A stretch of DNA of 64,000 bases from CALMFG01 sp963674805 (GCA_963674805.2 CAXXNY010000026.1:186001-250000), one strand, 5' to 3'. Shown: positions 25,476-34,293, counted from the stretch's first letter. The notes: generated from the letters alone by a model not told the origin. Made by a program: numbers and translations.

Positions 25476-26810
25476 ATGGAAAAACCACGCAGCAGTGTTA
25501 TTGCCTTTTTTAAAAAGGATTGGATATTCATCATCACTATGGGTGCCGTTGCGCTGGCATACGGTATTCATGCCTATCTGGATATCGCATTAACCGTTGT
25601 GCTGTTTGCGCTTCTGTTAATCAACGTTAAAACCAATAAACTGTTTTATGCTTATTTTGCCCTGATTTTCTTCGAACCCGTTCTGGTGGTGCCCATTGTC
25701 GGCGGGACTTTCTTCCGGCTGTTTTATCTTCTGTTTTTCATCCGGCTGATTATTGATATCATTGCAAAGGCGAAATATCAGTGGGATATCCCGACGATCA
25801 TTTTGGCCGTTTTACTGGCAGTTACCGCCGTATTCTACAGCATTTCGGTTTCACGCCTGTTTTCGGTCGTGATGAACATCTTAGTTGTCACCTATATCAT
25901 GCTCTCGCTTAAACGGCAGGAAAACAAGTCTGCGGCTTTTGGTGAACTTTTAACATACATTGCGGTCTTTGCGGCGCTTTCCGGAATATATGGGTTACTG
26001 CAAGGTAATGTGAATGATAAGGCGGATTTCGTCCGTTTGTACGGTACCATTTCCGACAGCAATTATTCCGCTATGTTCTATATTATCGGCTTATTCGCTT
26101 CTTTCGGCGCAACCATGATCAAAAATACATGGGGACGTGTGGCGCTCAGCGCATTTCTGGTCCTGCTTCTGATCACTACGGTCAGCATCACCGGCCTTGC
26201 TTTTGCAGGTTTCTTGATTCTGCTGTTCCTGTTCTTCTCCGGTCGTGCCAAACCAGCACTGATTGTGATTCTGGTCGGCGCCATTCTTATCACAGCGCTC
26301 TTTGTTATCCCGTTTAACGGCGGCGGCGTGCTTGAGGGCACACAGGAAAAGCTAAACCGGTTCTTAGTATTTGATGATCCGTATCCGGAGTTCCGTTATC
26401 AATACCCGAACTACTCGGATTTAGAACTGTATATCAATAGAATCACGTCCGGCCGATATTATTTATCCAAAACCTATGCGATTCACCTGTTTATCAACAC
26501 CCCGCTGTCCCAGCAGCTTTTCGGCGGCAATAATCCCGTTGAAGGCGGTTTTAGAGAACTGGTCCCTGTGCGTTACGGTCTGGTATCGCATAACTCCTAT
26601 ATTGATATGTTCTTTATGATGGGGATGATTGGTACAGCGATTATGCTGATTCTGATATTGATCAAATTGATCCGTTATTATATTGATTATAAGAAAAGCG
26701 ACGATATCGCCTTTCTCTGCATTGCCTTTATCACCCTTACGGTGCTGATGTTCTGCATGTCGATATCCATATTCCCATACCGGTATACGATTGCATATTT
26801 ACTAATATAG
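25476..26810 (+). CDS. O-antigen ligase/polymerase-like membrane protein (Wzy type)
   Basis: Polytopic protein of 444 residues with about ten to twelve membrane helices and a large extracellular loop (about 285-365), the layout of Wzy_C/O-antigen ligase family proteins. The region near VSHNSYIDMFFMMGMIGTA (about 369-387) matches the conserved HNSYL-like motif of the family. It would polymerise or ligate the units exported by the flippase encoded on the opposite strand. The divergent arrangement shares a compact promoter region with the glycosyltransferase operon, and a terminator follows. Confidence 0.83.
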   Translation: MEKPRSSVIAFFKKDWIFIITMGAVALAYGIHAYLDIALTVVLFALLLINVKTNKLFYAYFALIFFEPVLVVPIVGGTFFRLFYLLFFIRLIIDIIAKAKYQWDIPTIILAVLLAVTAVFYSISVSRLFSVVMNILVVTYIMLSLKRQENKSAAFGELLTYIAVFAALSGIYGLLQGNVNDKADFVRLYGTISDSNYSAMFYIIGLFASFGATMIKNTWGRVALSAFLVLLLITTVSITGLAFAGFLILLFLFFSGRAKPALIVILVGAILITALFVIPFNGGGVLEGTQEKLNRFLVFDDPYPEFRYQYPNYSDLELYINRITSGRYYLSKTYAIHLFINTPLSQQLFGGNNPVEGGFRELVPVRYGLVSHNSYIDMFFMMGMIGTAIMLILILIKLIRYYIDYKKSDDIAFLCIAFITLTVLMFCMSISIFPYRYTIAYLLI

Positions 26811-26820
26811 CAGTAACAAA

Positions 26821-26847
26821 AAACCCGGCTGAGCCGGGTTTTTTTAT
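26821..26847. terminator. Bidirectional terminator between the Wzy-like gene and the lipoprotein gene
   Basis: AACCCGGC/GCCGGGTT stem (26822-26840) with seven T on the plus strand and a run of six T on the minus strand. The lipoprotein stop codon is right beside it. Confidence 0.88.
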
Positions 26848-27332
26848 TCGATTATTAGCTTGTCCGATTGAATCACGATCATGTTGACCTTGCTGTCATA
26901 GATCAGATACTCTGATTCAATATTACCGAACTTATCACCGTAGACACTGAGCACGCCGTCCGGCTGTTTTCCGTTAGATTCCGGCGTCATGACCAGGAAG
27001 CAGTATACCTCACTGCCCCAGTCCGCCCCGATTGGGAACGATGCCGTCAGGTTGTCGCCGTTCTTGATCAGCTTGATTTCGTCCAGCACATCACCGCTGA
27101 GGTCCGTTACCGAAAGCGTTACAATCGCGCTGTCGATAATATCCGTTTCAGCAGTAACTACGACATTACCGGACTCGACAGCTGCCGTGCAGGTACCGGT
27201 TACCGTAACATATGCGGTATTTTCCTCAAGCGGCTGACGATTCACCGCTGGGTTTCTCGAACATCCTGTAAAAAGCAGAGCCATGGCGATTACCAATACC
27301 ACAACCGCCAGCAGCTTCATTCTCTTATGCAT
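26844..27332 (-). CDS. Putative lipoprotein of unknown function
   Basis: A 162-residue protein with a type II signal peptide: basic start, hydrophobic core (residues 6-22) and lipobox LFTGC with the lipidated cysteine near 24. The mature part is predicted to be mostly beta-strand with alternating hydrophobic residues, resembling an Ig-like or bacterial surface beta-sandwich, but I do not recognise a family. It is a single-gene unit with its own promoter at 27374-27402. It should be anchored to the outer face of the membrane. Confidence 0.75.
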   Translation of the reverse strand: MHKRMKLLAVVVLVIAMALLFTGCSRNPAVNRQPLEENTAYVTVTGTCTAAVESGNVVVTAETDIIDSAIVTLSVTDLSGDVLDEIKLIKNGDNLTASFPIGADWGSEVYCFLVMTPESNGKQPDGVLSVYGDKFGNIESEYLIYDSKVNMIVIQSDKLIIE

Positions 27333-27373
27333 TCAACTTCTCCTTAACCTCAATAAATAACTTGACTTAAACA

Positions 27374-27402
27374 AGTATACCCAAATTCCAGTGCGCTGTA
27401 AA
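27374..27402 (-). promoter_or_regulatory. Promoter of the lipoprotein gene
   Basis: On the minus strand TTTACA (27402-27397), 17-base spacer, TATACT (27379-27374). Confidence 0.7.
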
Positions 27403-27429
27403 GCAGAAATCACCCATGATGACAGATTC

Positions 27430-27516
27430 AAAAAGAAAAGCCTCTGGAAGAACCAAAGGCTAATAATGGGGAGATATTTATTTCGGCCTTAAATAAGACC
27501 TGTTAAAAGCTTTATT
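27430..27516 (-). ncRNA. Candidate small RNA with C-rich anti-Shine-Dalgarno loop
   Basis: A self-contained minus-strand unit with no reading frame. A promoter (TTGATT, 16 bases, TATAAT) ends at 27523. About 16 bases into the RNA is a hairpin GGTCTT-ATTT-AAGGCC (27500-27485). It is followed by an A/T-rich single-stranded stretch containing CTCCCC (27473-27468), complementary to GGGGAG. Then comes a 9-bp terminator hairpin (27461-27439, one G-U pair) with TTTCTTTTT. This layout resembles C-rich regulatory RNAs of Firmicutes. Boundaries are estimated; it is not matched to a known family. Confidence 0.5.
27439..27461 (-). terminator. Terminator of the candidate small RNA
   Basis: AGCCTTTGG/CCAGAGGCT stem with a 5-base loop, followed by TTTCTTTTT on the minus strand, upstream of the lipoprotein promoter. 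Confidence 0.75.
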
Positions 27517-27522
27517 GACACA

Positions 27523-27550
27523 ATTATAACATAATCATAGAACAAATCAA
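27523..27550 (-). promoter_or_regulatory. Promoter of the candidate small RNA
   Basis: TTGATT (27550-27545), 16-base spacer, perfect TATAAT (27528-27523) on the minus strand. Confidence 0.6.
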
Positions 27551-27691
27551 TAGATATATTCAAATTTACATAATTTTTCCTATCATACTGTTCCGTTTTT
27601 CATCAATAACTGCCAATGTTCAAATGGTTTTCATTCCGTTTAGGACGGGTTTCGGTTATAATAATAAAAAACACGATAAGGAGCCGTCCGC

Positions 27692-28156
27692 GTGAAAGAA
27701 AAAACAGTTGCCGTTTTACCCAAAGTCTTACTTTATATCATTGACATCAGCATTCTGATCCTCGGAGTTGCGTTGATTGCCCTGCCCTATATATTCCGCA
27801 TGCTGCCCGTCAGAATTATCAGTATCCATTTCTTCGGTGATTCATACCAATATTCGCTGATCTTCTTTATGGTGTGCACAGCGCTGTTTTTGGCGATTAT
27901 TAACGAAACCCGGAAGGTACTGAAAACCATTGTACGCGGCACCGTTTTTTCAACCCTTAATGTCGTGTATTTCAAGCGTATTGCCTATTTAAGCTATACC
28001 CTTGCCGCAGTGTTTCTCTATAAATCCATTGTCGATTTTTCCATGCCGACGCCGCTGATGTGCCTGACGTTTTTATTCTTAGGCATATTCGGCCATGTGC
28101 TGTCCTATGTGTTCGACAAAGCGTCGCAGGAACGCGCACATGACCAAACCCCTTGA
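27692..28156 (+). CDS. Four-helix membrane protein, DUF2975-like
   Basis: A 154-residue membrane protein with four predicted helices (about 12-33, 50-70, 92-112, 120-140) and a short charged loop ETRKVLKTIVRGTVFSTLNV between helices two and three. The layout and that loop resemble DUF2975 proteins, which often pair with a small Cro-type regulator; none is present here. GTG start with AAGGAG spaced correctly. Its TGA stop directly abuts the convergent clpC stop with no intervening base, so no room exists for a terminator between them. Function unknown. Confidence 0.65.
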   Translation: MKEKTVAVLPKVLLYIIDISILILGVALIALPYIFRMLPVRIISIHFFGDSYQYSLIFFMVCTALFLAIINETRKVLKTIVRGTVFSTLNVVYFKRIAYLSYTLAAVFLYKSIVDFSMPTPLMCLTFLFLGIFGHVLSYVFDKASQERAHDQTP

Positions 28157-30595
28157 TTATTGTTTTACCGCACTCTTTTCTTTTCTAAAGACCGGAACAT
28201 CGTTTTCGATATCCATTGTGACGCTGTCGCCGATCTGAATCGCGCCCTTAATGATTTCTTCGGATAATTTATCCTCCACTTCATGCTGTATCGCGCGTTT
28301 CAGCGGGCGTGCGCCGTAAACATCATCGAAGCCCTGTTTTGCCAGATAACTTTCGGCCGCTTTTGTGAACGCAATATATATTTCGCGCTCCGCCAGTCGC
28401 TCGGCCACACGGTCCAGCATCAGCGTGACGATCTGGCTGATGTGTTCCTGGCTTAACTTATGGAATACCACAATGTCGTCGATTCTGTTTAAGAATTCCG
28501 GCCTGAACTGTGATTTCAGATTTTCTAAAATTTTGCCCTTCATCACATCATATTCGCCGCTCTTATCGCTTTCCGCTGCAAACCCGATTGTATTCTTAGA
28601 GATTGCATCATGCGCGCCCACATTAGACGTCATGATAATCACACTGTTTTTAAAGTCCACTGTGCGCCCCTTTGAATCTGTCAGTCTGCCATCCTCTAGA
28701 ATCTGAAGGAGCACATTGAACACATCCGGATGCGCCTTTTCGATTTCGTCCATCAGTACGACGCTGTACGGCTTGCGTCTGACCTTTTCGGTCAGCTGTC
28801 CGCCGTCGTCATAGCCCACATATCCCGGAGGCGAGCCGATAAGTTTGGATACCGTATGCCGTTCCATATATTCGCTCATATCCAGGCGGATGATGGCATC
28901 CTCGTCCTCAAACATCGCTTCGGCCAAAGCCTTTGAAAGCTCCGTTTTACCGACGCCTGTCGGCCCTAAGAAGATAAACGAGCCGACCGGGCGTTTGGGG
29001 TCTTTCAGGCCCGCTCTCGCCCTTCTGATGGCACGCGCCACAGCCGAAGCCGCTTCGTCCTGTCCAATCACGCGTTTATGCAGTGTTTCTTCCAATCTGA
29101 TTAACCGCTCGGATTCATCCTCAGTCAGCTTCTTAACCGGAATATTGGTCCAGCTGGATACGATATCCGCGATTTCTTCCTCGGTAACTTCACCAACAAA
29201 ACCCTGGGTTTTCTTTTTCTGTTTTTCTTTCTCCGCATCCAAGGCTTCTTTTATCTGTTTTTCTTCGTCTCTCAGCTGCGCCGCCTTTTCAAACTTCTGA
29301 TGCGATATCGCTTCTTCTTTTTCGGTTTTAATTGCTTCAAGACGGTCTTCCTTTTCTTTAACACCAGGCGGTGTTACATAAACACGCAGCCGCACTTTAG
29401 ACGCCGCCTCATCCATGAGGTCAATCGCTTTATCCGGTAAAAACCGGTCGGTGATATAGCGGTGGGATAATTCCACAGCCGCCTTTAAGGCTTCGTCTGT
29501 TATTTTCACTTTATGGTGCGCTTCATAGCGATCCCTTAAACCCTCCAGAATCTGAAGCGTTTCCTCGGGTGTCGGTTCCCCTACCTGTACGGGTTGGAAC
29601 CGGCGTTCCAAAGCGGAGTCGCTTTCAATATGTTTGCGGTACTCATCCAATGTGGTTGCACCGATAACCTGCACCTCGCCTCTGGCCAGTGCGGGTTTCA
29701 ACATATTCGCAGCGTCCATCGCACCTTCCGATGCGCCGGCGCCGACGATCGTATGTAATTCGTCGATGAATAAAATGATATCCTCCGACTGTTTCAGTTC
29801 GTCAATCGCCGCTTTTAGGCGTTCCTCAAACTCACCGCGGTATTTTGCACCCGCAATCATGCCGCCAAGGTCCAGCGACAGTATTCGTTTGTTCTTTAAC
29901 AGCTCGGATATATCGTCATCATTAATTCTGAGCGCAAGCCCCTCCGCAATTGCGGATTTCCCAACGCCCGGTTCACCGATCAGCACCGGATTGTTCTTGG
30001 TCCGGCGGCTTAAAATCTGGATAATCCGATCAATTTCCTTGCTCCGGCCGATTACCGGATCAAGCTTATTCTGTGCCGCCATCTTTGAAAGGTCGGTGCA
30101 GAATTTATCAAGATTCGGTGTCTTGGACCGTGTTTTCTGTGCCAGACTGCCCGGTTTTTGATTCACCAGCGCACCCAGTATCATTTCTTCGATGTATTTT
30201 AAATCCGCGCCGCTCTGGCGTAAAATTTCATAGCCAAAACCCTCCCGCTCTTTAATTAATGCGAGCAGGATGTGTTCGGTGCCGACAAAGCTGACGCCTG
30301 TCTGCAACGAAATCGCAATCGATGTCTCGATGATTTTTTTTGTTCTCGGCGTATACCCAAAGGACGAAAAATTATAGTTGCCCTTACCGACCGACTGGAT
30401 GATAATCCCGACGATACTTTCATAAGTAAGGCCGCTTTCCCGTAACAGTCCGGCCGCTACGCCTTCCGATTCGCCTGCCAGTCCGGCCAGAATGTGTTCG
30501 GTGCCGACATAGTTATGCCCGATTTCCCTGGCCGCTTTTTCGGCGAGTTCCATTGCCTTTCTTGATCCTTGTGTAAACTTTGCACTGTAATCCAT
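28157..30595 (-). CDS. clpC: ATP-dependent Clp protease ATP-binding subunit ClpC
   Basis: AAA+ unfoldase that delivers arginine-phosphorylated and other substrates to ClpP. Domains in order: two Clp N-terminal repeats (1-145), AAA1 with Walker A GEPGVGKS (about 205-212), a UVR-motif middle domain (about 420-460) that binds adaptors, and AAA2 with GPTGVGKT (about 540-547), then the C-terminal D2 small domain. Length of 812 residues is typical. It is the last gene of ctsR-mcsA-mcsB-clpC, 14 bases after mcsB, and should be derepressed by heat or protein damage through CtsR. Confidence 0.97.
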   Translation of the reverse strand: MDYSAKFTQGSRKAMELAEKAAREIGHNYVGTEHILAGLAGESEGVAAGLLRESGLTYESIVGIIIQSVGKGNYNFSSFGYTPRTKKIIETSIAISLQTGVSFVGTEHILLALIKEREGFGYEILRQSGADLKYIEEMILGALVNQKPGSLAQKTRSKTPNLDKFCTDLSKMAAQNKLDPVIGRSKEIDRIIQILSRRTKNNPVLIGEPGVGKSAIAEGLALRINDDDISELLKNKRILSLDLGGMIAGAKYRGEFEERLKAAIDELKQSEDIILFIDELHTIVGAGASEGAMDAANMLKPALARGEVQVIGATTLDEYRKHIESDSALERRFQPVQVGEPTPEETLQILEGLRDRYEAHHKVKITDEALKAAVELSHRYITDRFLPDKAIDLMDEAASKVRLRVYVTPPGVKEKEDRLEAIKTEKEEAISHQKFEKAAQLRDEEKQIKEALDAEKEKQKKKTQGFVGEVTEEEIADIVSSWTNIPVKKLTEDESERLIRLEETLHKRVIGQDEAASAVARAIRRARAGLKDPKRPVGSFIFLGPTGVGKTELSKALAEAMFEDEDAIIRLDMSEYMERHTVSKLIGSPPGYVGYDDGGQLTEKVRRKPYSVVLMDEIEKAHPDVFNVLLQILEDGRLTDSKGRTVDFKNSVIIMTSNVGAHDAISKNTIGFAAESDKSGEYDVMKGKILENLKSQFRPEFLNRIDDIVVFHKLSQEHISQIVTLMLDRVAERLAEREIYIAFTKAAESYLAKQGFDDVYGARPLKRAIQHEVEDKLSEEIIKGAIQIGDSVTMDIENDVPVFRKEKSAVKQ

Positions 30596-30609
30596 ATCTT
30601 TTTACCCCT

Positions 30610-31620
30610 TTAGCTCAACGTTTTTCTGACGATATCCGCACGCCGTTCATCCCGTAGTTTTTCCGGAAGCAGTTTGCCGTCCTTGACGGCCAGCGATGCG
30701 GGTCGCGTATCTATGATTAATCCATACAGCTTTTCATGTTCAATGCCTTTGACCAGCCCTAATGATATACCCATATTCACCAGCGAGATATACTGGTTCA
30801 TCTCGTTAGACGACAGCTTCCTTGCATTTTTTAAGATGCCGAGCGCCCTAAAGACCTTATCATCCACCGCCGCATTGTCGATATCATACAGGGTTTTCTG
30901 CGTTTCTTTTTCCAGCCGAATCATTTCCTCGGTCGTGCGTTTCACGACGTCTAATATCTCCTGCTCAGAATATCCAAGCGTCACTTCATTTGAAATCTGG
31001 AACAGATCGCCGAGCGGGCTGGATCCTTCACCAAACGCACCCCTGCATGTCAGCCCGATGTTGGAAATATCCTTGACCATCGGCGCCATCTTGCCCGTCA
31101 TGTTAAGCGCCGGCAGATTCAGCATCACCGACACCCGCATTCCGGTCCCAAGGTTTGTCGGGCATGCGGTTAAATATCCAAGCTTGTTAGAGAACGAATA
31201 TGTCGCGTTTTTCGCCAGCATATTGTCCATCTCGTCCACCATCGCATAGGCCTGCCCAATATGCAGTCCGGGCAGAATGCTCTGCAGCCGGAAATGGTCC
31301 TCTTCCATCACCATAATCGACAGTTTTTCATCCCGTGATAAGATCAAACCGGCATATTTGCGCTTGGCAAACTGCGGGCTGATCAGGTATTTTTCCTGCA
31401 ATACATACTTTTCAAAGTTCGATATTTTAGAGAAATCCACGAAATCAAAATCAGCTGTCTCGACGAAACTCTTTTTTGCGATATCCGTCAGCGTATCCAC
31501 CTGAGCCTGCGTTGTCATTTTGGACGGATACGGCAGACCGCTGATATTACGCGCCAGACGCACGCGGGTAGACAGTACGATGTCATCCTTAAATTCGCCG
31601 TTTTTCATCCACTCAGGCAT
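30610..31620 (-). CDS. mcsB: Protein arginine kinase McsB
   Basis: Phosphagen-kinase-like enzyme that phosphorylates arginine on proteins, marking them for ClpCP and inactivating CtsR. STRVRLARNISGLPYPSK (about 17-34) and the CPTNLGTGMRVSV motif (about 173-185), which carries the catalytic-type loop, are diagnostic. Length (336) is near the usual 350. The start overlaps the mcsA stop by eight bases; GGAGG precedes the ATG. No separate arginine phosphatase (YwlE) gene is in the window. Confidence 0.95.
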   Translation of the reverse strand: MPEWMKNGEFKDDIVLSTRVRLARNISGLPYPSKMTTQAQVDTLTDIAKKSFVETADFDFVDFSKISNFEKYVLQEKYLISPQFAKRKYAGLILSRDEKLSIMVMEEDHFRLQSILPGLHIGQAYAMVDEMDNMLAKNATYSFSNKLGYLTACPTNLGTGMRVSVMLNLPALNMTGKMAPMVKDISNIGLTCRGAFGEGSSPLGDLFQISNEVTLGYSEQEILDVVKRTTEEMIRLEKETQKTLYDIDNAAVDDKVFRALGILKNARKLSSNEMNQYISLVNMGISLGLVKGIEHEKLYGLIIDTRPASLAVKDGKLLPEKLRDERRADIVRKTLS

Positions 31621-32173
31621 TGCCGTTGTCCTCCGCTTCCAGTGCGTTGATTTTATCCCTTAATACGCAGGCCTGTTCAAAATCCTCAGTTAAGATAGCG
31701 CCTTCAAGCTGTTTTTTCAGCTTTAATATTTCATTCTCTTCCGGTGCGCTTTCCGGTCTGTTTTCTGATATTTTTTCTTTTTTAACCGTTACTCCGGCTT
31801 TTTTCTGTGCCGTCTGAGTCGGCGATTTCCCCGTATGCGCGGCGTTGCCCTGCGACGATTTAATCATCGCCAGTATTTCCGGCGCCAAATCAGTATAACA
31901 GTTATCACAACCCAAGATACCGGTCCTTAGAAACTCACCGGCTGTCGTGCCGCATTTGCGGCATACATTCTCACGCGCATAAGCGGTTTCCGATGATGCT
32001 GTTCCGGCTGTTTGGTTCGCTATCCCGTGCATAATCGAAATCTTGGCATTCTGCTGCCGCTCAAAATAGCAGTCCTCGCAGAGATAACTGACTTTTTTAT
32101 TCTCTTTATTAAACGTGACGACTTTTCTGACCGCTGGCTTTTGCTTACAGATGTCACACATGACGCGATACAT
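31613..32173 (-). CDS. mcsA: McsA, UVR-domain zinc protein activating McsB
   Basis: Activator of McsB and regulator of CtsR. It has the expected pairs of CxxC zinc ligands (CDICKQ, then CEDCYF, CRKCGTTAG, and GCDNCY) and a C-terminal UVR motif (LKKQLEGAILTEDFEQACVLRDKI). Start choice: a GTG at 32182 overlaps the ctsR stop, but AGGGG is best spaced for the ATG three codons later (32173), giving the usual N-terminus. It lies between ctsR and mcsB in the canonical stress operon. Confidence 0.93.
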   Translation of the reverse strand: MYRVMCDICKQKPAVRKVVTFNKENKKVSYLCEDCYFERQQNAKISIMHGIANQTAGTASSETAYARENVCRKCGTTAGEFLRTGILGCDNCYTDLAPEILAMIKSSQGNAAHTGKSPTQTAQKKAGVTVKKEKISENRPESAPEENEILKLKKQLEGAILTEDFEQACVLRDKINALEAEDNGNA

Positions 32174-32178
32174 ATTGG

Positions 32179-32646
32179 TCACCCCTGTTTCATTATCGAT
32201 ATAATCATCTCTTTTAAAATATTCGCCCGGACACGGTCTTTTACCATCGCCGGTACATTTAAAGCCTTCTGCGAAATCGCGGCTTTCATGATGTCTGCTT
32301 CTTTTTGATCGACCGTATTCACATTCTTAAGGCCTTCAATCAACGCTTCCGCATCACGCGGCGATATTTCATCCGCAATCCTGACTGTAATCAGGTTCAG
32401 CAAATAGTCATCGTCCGCTTCAATCGGAATCAAACGGATACACCCGCCTCCCCCGCGCTTGGATTCAATGATATAACCCTGGTCAAGGTTAAACCGCGTT
32501 GCGAGTACATAATTTATCTGAGACGGCGCACACTTAAAATACTGCGCCAGTTCATTGCGCTGAATTTCAACCGTGCCTTCGTATTCGGTCAGCATTGATT
32601 TTATAAATTTTTCGATGTGATCAGATAAGACTGACATCCTGTTCAC
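32179..32646 (-). CDS. ctsR: Transcriptional repressor CtsR
   Basis: Dimeric repressor of class III heat-shock genes. The winged helix spans about 5-75 with the glycine-rich wing GGGGCIRL (near residues 59-66), which reads DNA and acts as a thermosensor; most homologues have tyrosine or phenylalanine where this one has cysteine. The C-terminal four-helix domain, where McsB acts, is present. It heads the ctsR-mcsA-mcsB-clpC operon and probably represses itself through the operator at 32653-32669. Confidence 0.95.
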   Translation of the reverse strand: MNRMSVLSDHIEKFIKSMLTEYEGTVEIQRNELAQYFKCAPSQINYVLATRFNLDQGYIIESKRGGGGCIRLIPIEADDDYLLNLITVRIADEISPRDAEALIEGLKNVNTVDQKEADIMKAAISQKALNVPAMVKDRVRANILKEMIISIMKQG

Positions 32647-32652
32647 CTACTT

Positions 32653-32669
32653 TTTGACTTTCTTTGACC
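32653..32669 (-). promoter_or_regulatory. CtsR operator
   Basis: The minus strand reads GGTCAAA-GAA-AGTCAAA, a direct heptad repeat with a 3-base spacer, matching the CtsR box. It lies between the -10 box and the ctsR start, over the transcription start region, so CtsR binding would block initiation. Confidence 0.9.
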
Positions 32670-32676
32670 TTAACTC

Positions 32677-32705
32677 ATTATACGCCGTAAACGCATATTT
32701 GGCAA
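32677..32705 (-). promoter_or_regulatory. Sigma-A promoter of the ctsR operon
   Basis: TTGCCA (32705-32700), 17-base spacer, perfect TATAAT (32682-32677) on the minus strand, just upstream of the CtsR box. Confidence 0.83.
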
Positions 32706-32772
32706 CCGTTCATCTGTGAATATCTGTTAACAATTTGTAAACCAAAACACCACGCAACTCTATGCGTGATGT

Positions 32773-33696
32773 CTATGTTTTCGGCTTTAATTTTTTTAAG
32801 ATCGCTTGAAAATCATCTGGCAGCGGCGCATGGAACGTCATGCTTTTCCCCGTCTTCGGATGCGTAATGGTTAAGGATTCGGCATGTAGCAGCTGCTTGT
32901 CAAATCCGAGTTTCTCGTGCTTGACGCCGTATACAGAATCGCAGGCTACGGGGTGGCCGATATGTTTCATATGCACGCGTATCTGATGCGTGCGCCCGGT
33001 ATCCAGCTTTAATTCCAGCAGTGTATAGCCTTCATACGCCTTTAGCACCCGATAATGCGTTCGCGCCTCCCGACCGTTCGGGACCACCGCCATCATCTTG
33101 CGGTCTGTCCTGTGCCGCCCGACCGGTGCATCCACTGTGCCCGATTCGTCCTTAAACCCGCCGTGCACCAGTGCCTGGTATATCCGGTGCGCTTCTTTAT
33201 GCTCAATCTGAGACGCGAGCGACACATGCGCCGCGTCATTCTTTGCCGCGACCATTAATCCGGTCGTGTCCTTGTCAATCCGGTGGACAATCCCCGGCCT
33301 GAGTTCGCCGTTAATCCCCGAAAGATGGGTCGCATGATACAGCAGCGCATTGACCAGCGTTCCGGACTCGTGCCCGGGTGCGGGATGCACCACCATGCCG
33401 CGCGCTTTGTTGATCACGATAATATCGTTATCTTCATACACGATATCAAGCGGGATGTTCTCCGGTTTCACATCCACCGGCTTCGGCGGCTGTTTTTCCA
33501 CCGATATTTCATCGCCGGATGATACCAGAAAGTTCGGCTTGATTCGCCGCCCGTTCACCAGCACCTGACCGTTTAAGATCATGGTCTTATAATGTGAACG
33601 GGTGAAATCCGGAAATCCTTCCGATAACAGCACATCAATCCGGACACGCTCCGTGTTTTCATAAAAAAATGTGGTTTTCTGCGCCTTATTTTTCAT
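32773..33696 (-). CDS. RluA/RluD family 23S rRNA pseudouridine synthase
   Basis: Converts uridines to pseudouridine in large-subunit rRNA. An N-terminal S4 RNA-binding domain (about 15-75, RIDVLLSEGF) precedes the catalytic domain with HRIDKDTTGLMV (about 138-149), holding the catalytic aspartate. The C-terminal segment LKLDTGRTHQIRVHMKHIGHPVACD is also typical. The 307-residue protein overlaps lspA by eleven bases, a common pairing in Firmicutes. The exact target site is not determined. Confidence 0.94.
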   Translation of the reverse strand: MKNKAQKTTFFYENTERVRIDVLLSEGFPDFTRSHYKTMILNGQVLVNGRRIKPNFLVSSGDEISVEKQPPKPVDVKPENIPLDIVYEDNDIIVINKARGMVVHPAPGHESGTLVNALLYHATHLSGINGELRPGIVHRIDKDTTGLMVAAKNDAAHVSLASQIEHKEAHRIYQALVHGGFKDESGTVDAPVGRHRTDRKMMAVVPNGREARTHYRVLKAYEGYTLLELKLDTGRTHQIRVHMKHIGHPVACDSVYGVKHEKLGFDKQLLHAESLTITHPKTGKSMTFHAPLPDDFQAILKKLKPKT

Positions 33697-34171
33697 CCTT
33701 GGCTAACAACTTTTTTTCATCTTTATCATAGAAAAAGATTATATAAATTCCAAGCAGCACCGCTCCGACCGTCACGAAAGAATCCGCCACGTTAAAGACG
33801 GCGAAGTTAATCAGTTCAAAATAGAAAAAGTCAATGACAACGCCGGTGAGCACCCGGTCAATCAGGTTACCGACTGCGCCGCCGATAATCATCGCCATGG
33901 AGATTTTGAACAGCCATGATGTAGTTTTGCGGGTTCTGATACTGTAAACCATCGCGACAATGATGACGATGGATGTCAATGCGACAAAAAACCAGCGCGC
34001 ATCTTTCAACATCCCAAACGCCGCTCCCGTGTTCTCAACATAGAAAAGGTTAAACACCTTCGGCCAAAGTGTAAAATAGCCGCCGTGTCCGGCCAAAAAT
34101 TCGGTCATCCAAATCTTTGATAACCGGTCCAACACGATAGCCGCTGCTACAATAATTGCTTGAATGATCAT
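33686..34171 (-). CDS. lspA: Lipoprotein signal peptidase
   Basis: Aspartyl membrane protease that cuts signal peptides of diacylated prolipoproteins. Four membrane helices are evident, with NTGAAFG, the first catalytic aspartate in GGAVGNLIDRV and the second in FNVADS. Start choice: a GTG at 34177 is part of the GAGGTG Shine-Dalgarno, so the ATG at 34171 is preferred, giving 161 residues. The C-terminus is lysine-rich. It precedes and overlaps the rluD-like gene. Confidence 0.94.
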   Translation of the reverse strand: MIIQAIIVAAAIVLDRLSKIWMTEFLAGHGGYFTLWPKVFNLFYVENTGAAFGMLKDARWFFVALTSIVIIVAMVYSIRTRKTTSWLFKISMAMIIGGAVGNLIDRVLTGVVIDFFYFELINFAVFNVADSFVTVGAVLLGIYIIFFYDKDEKKLLAKDEK

Positions 34172-34263
34172 ATTCACCTCAAATGTTCGTTTTCAATCAA
34201 AAGATTATATCATATGCACTCCAATGACACAATCGCATCCGGCGAATCCATCATGTTATGATA

Positions 34264-34293
34264 ATAAAAAAAGCACCCTTGCTTCGGATGCTT
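34264..34293 (-). terminator. Terminator of the divIVA-like gene
   Basis: AGCATCC/GGGTGCT stem with one G-U pair (34292-34272), followed by seven T on the minus strand. Confidence 0.82.

Noticed and set aside
29634..30161. Antisense ORF opposite clpC
   Set aside because: Serine/alanine-rich shadow of a strongly conserved gene with no independent support.
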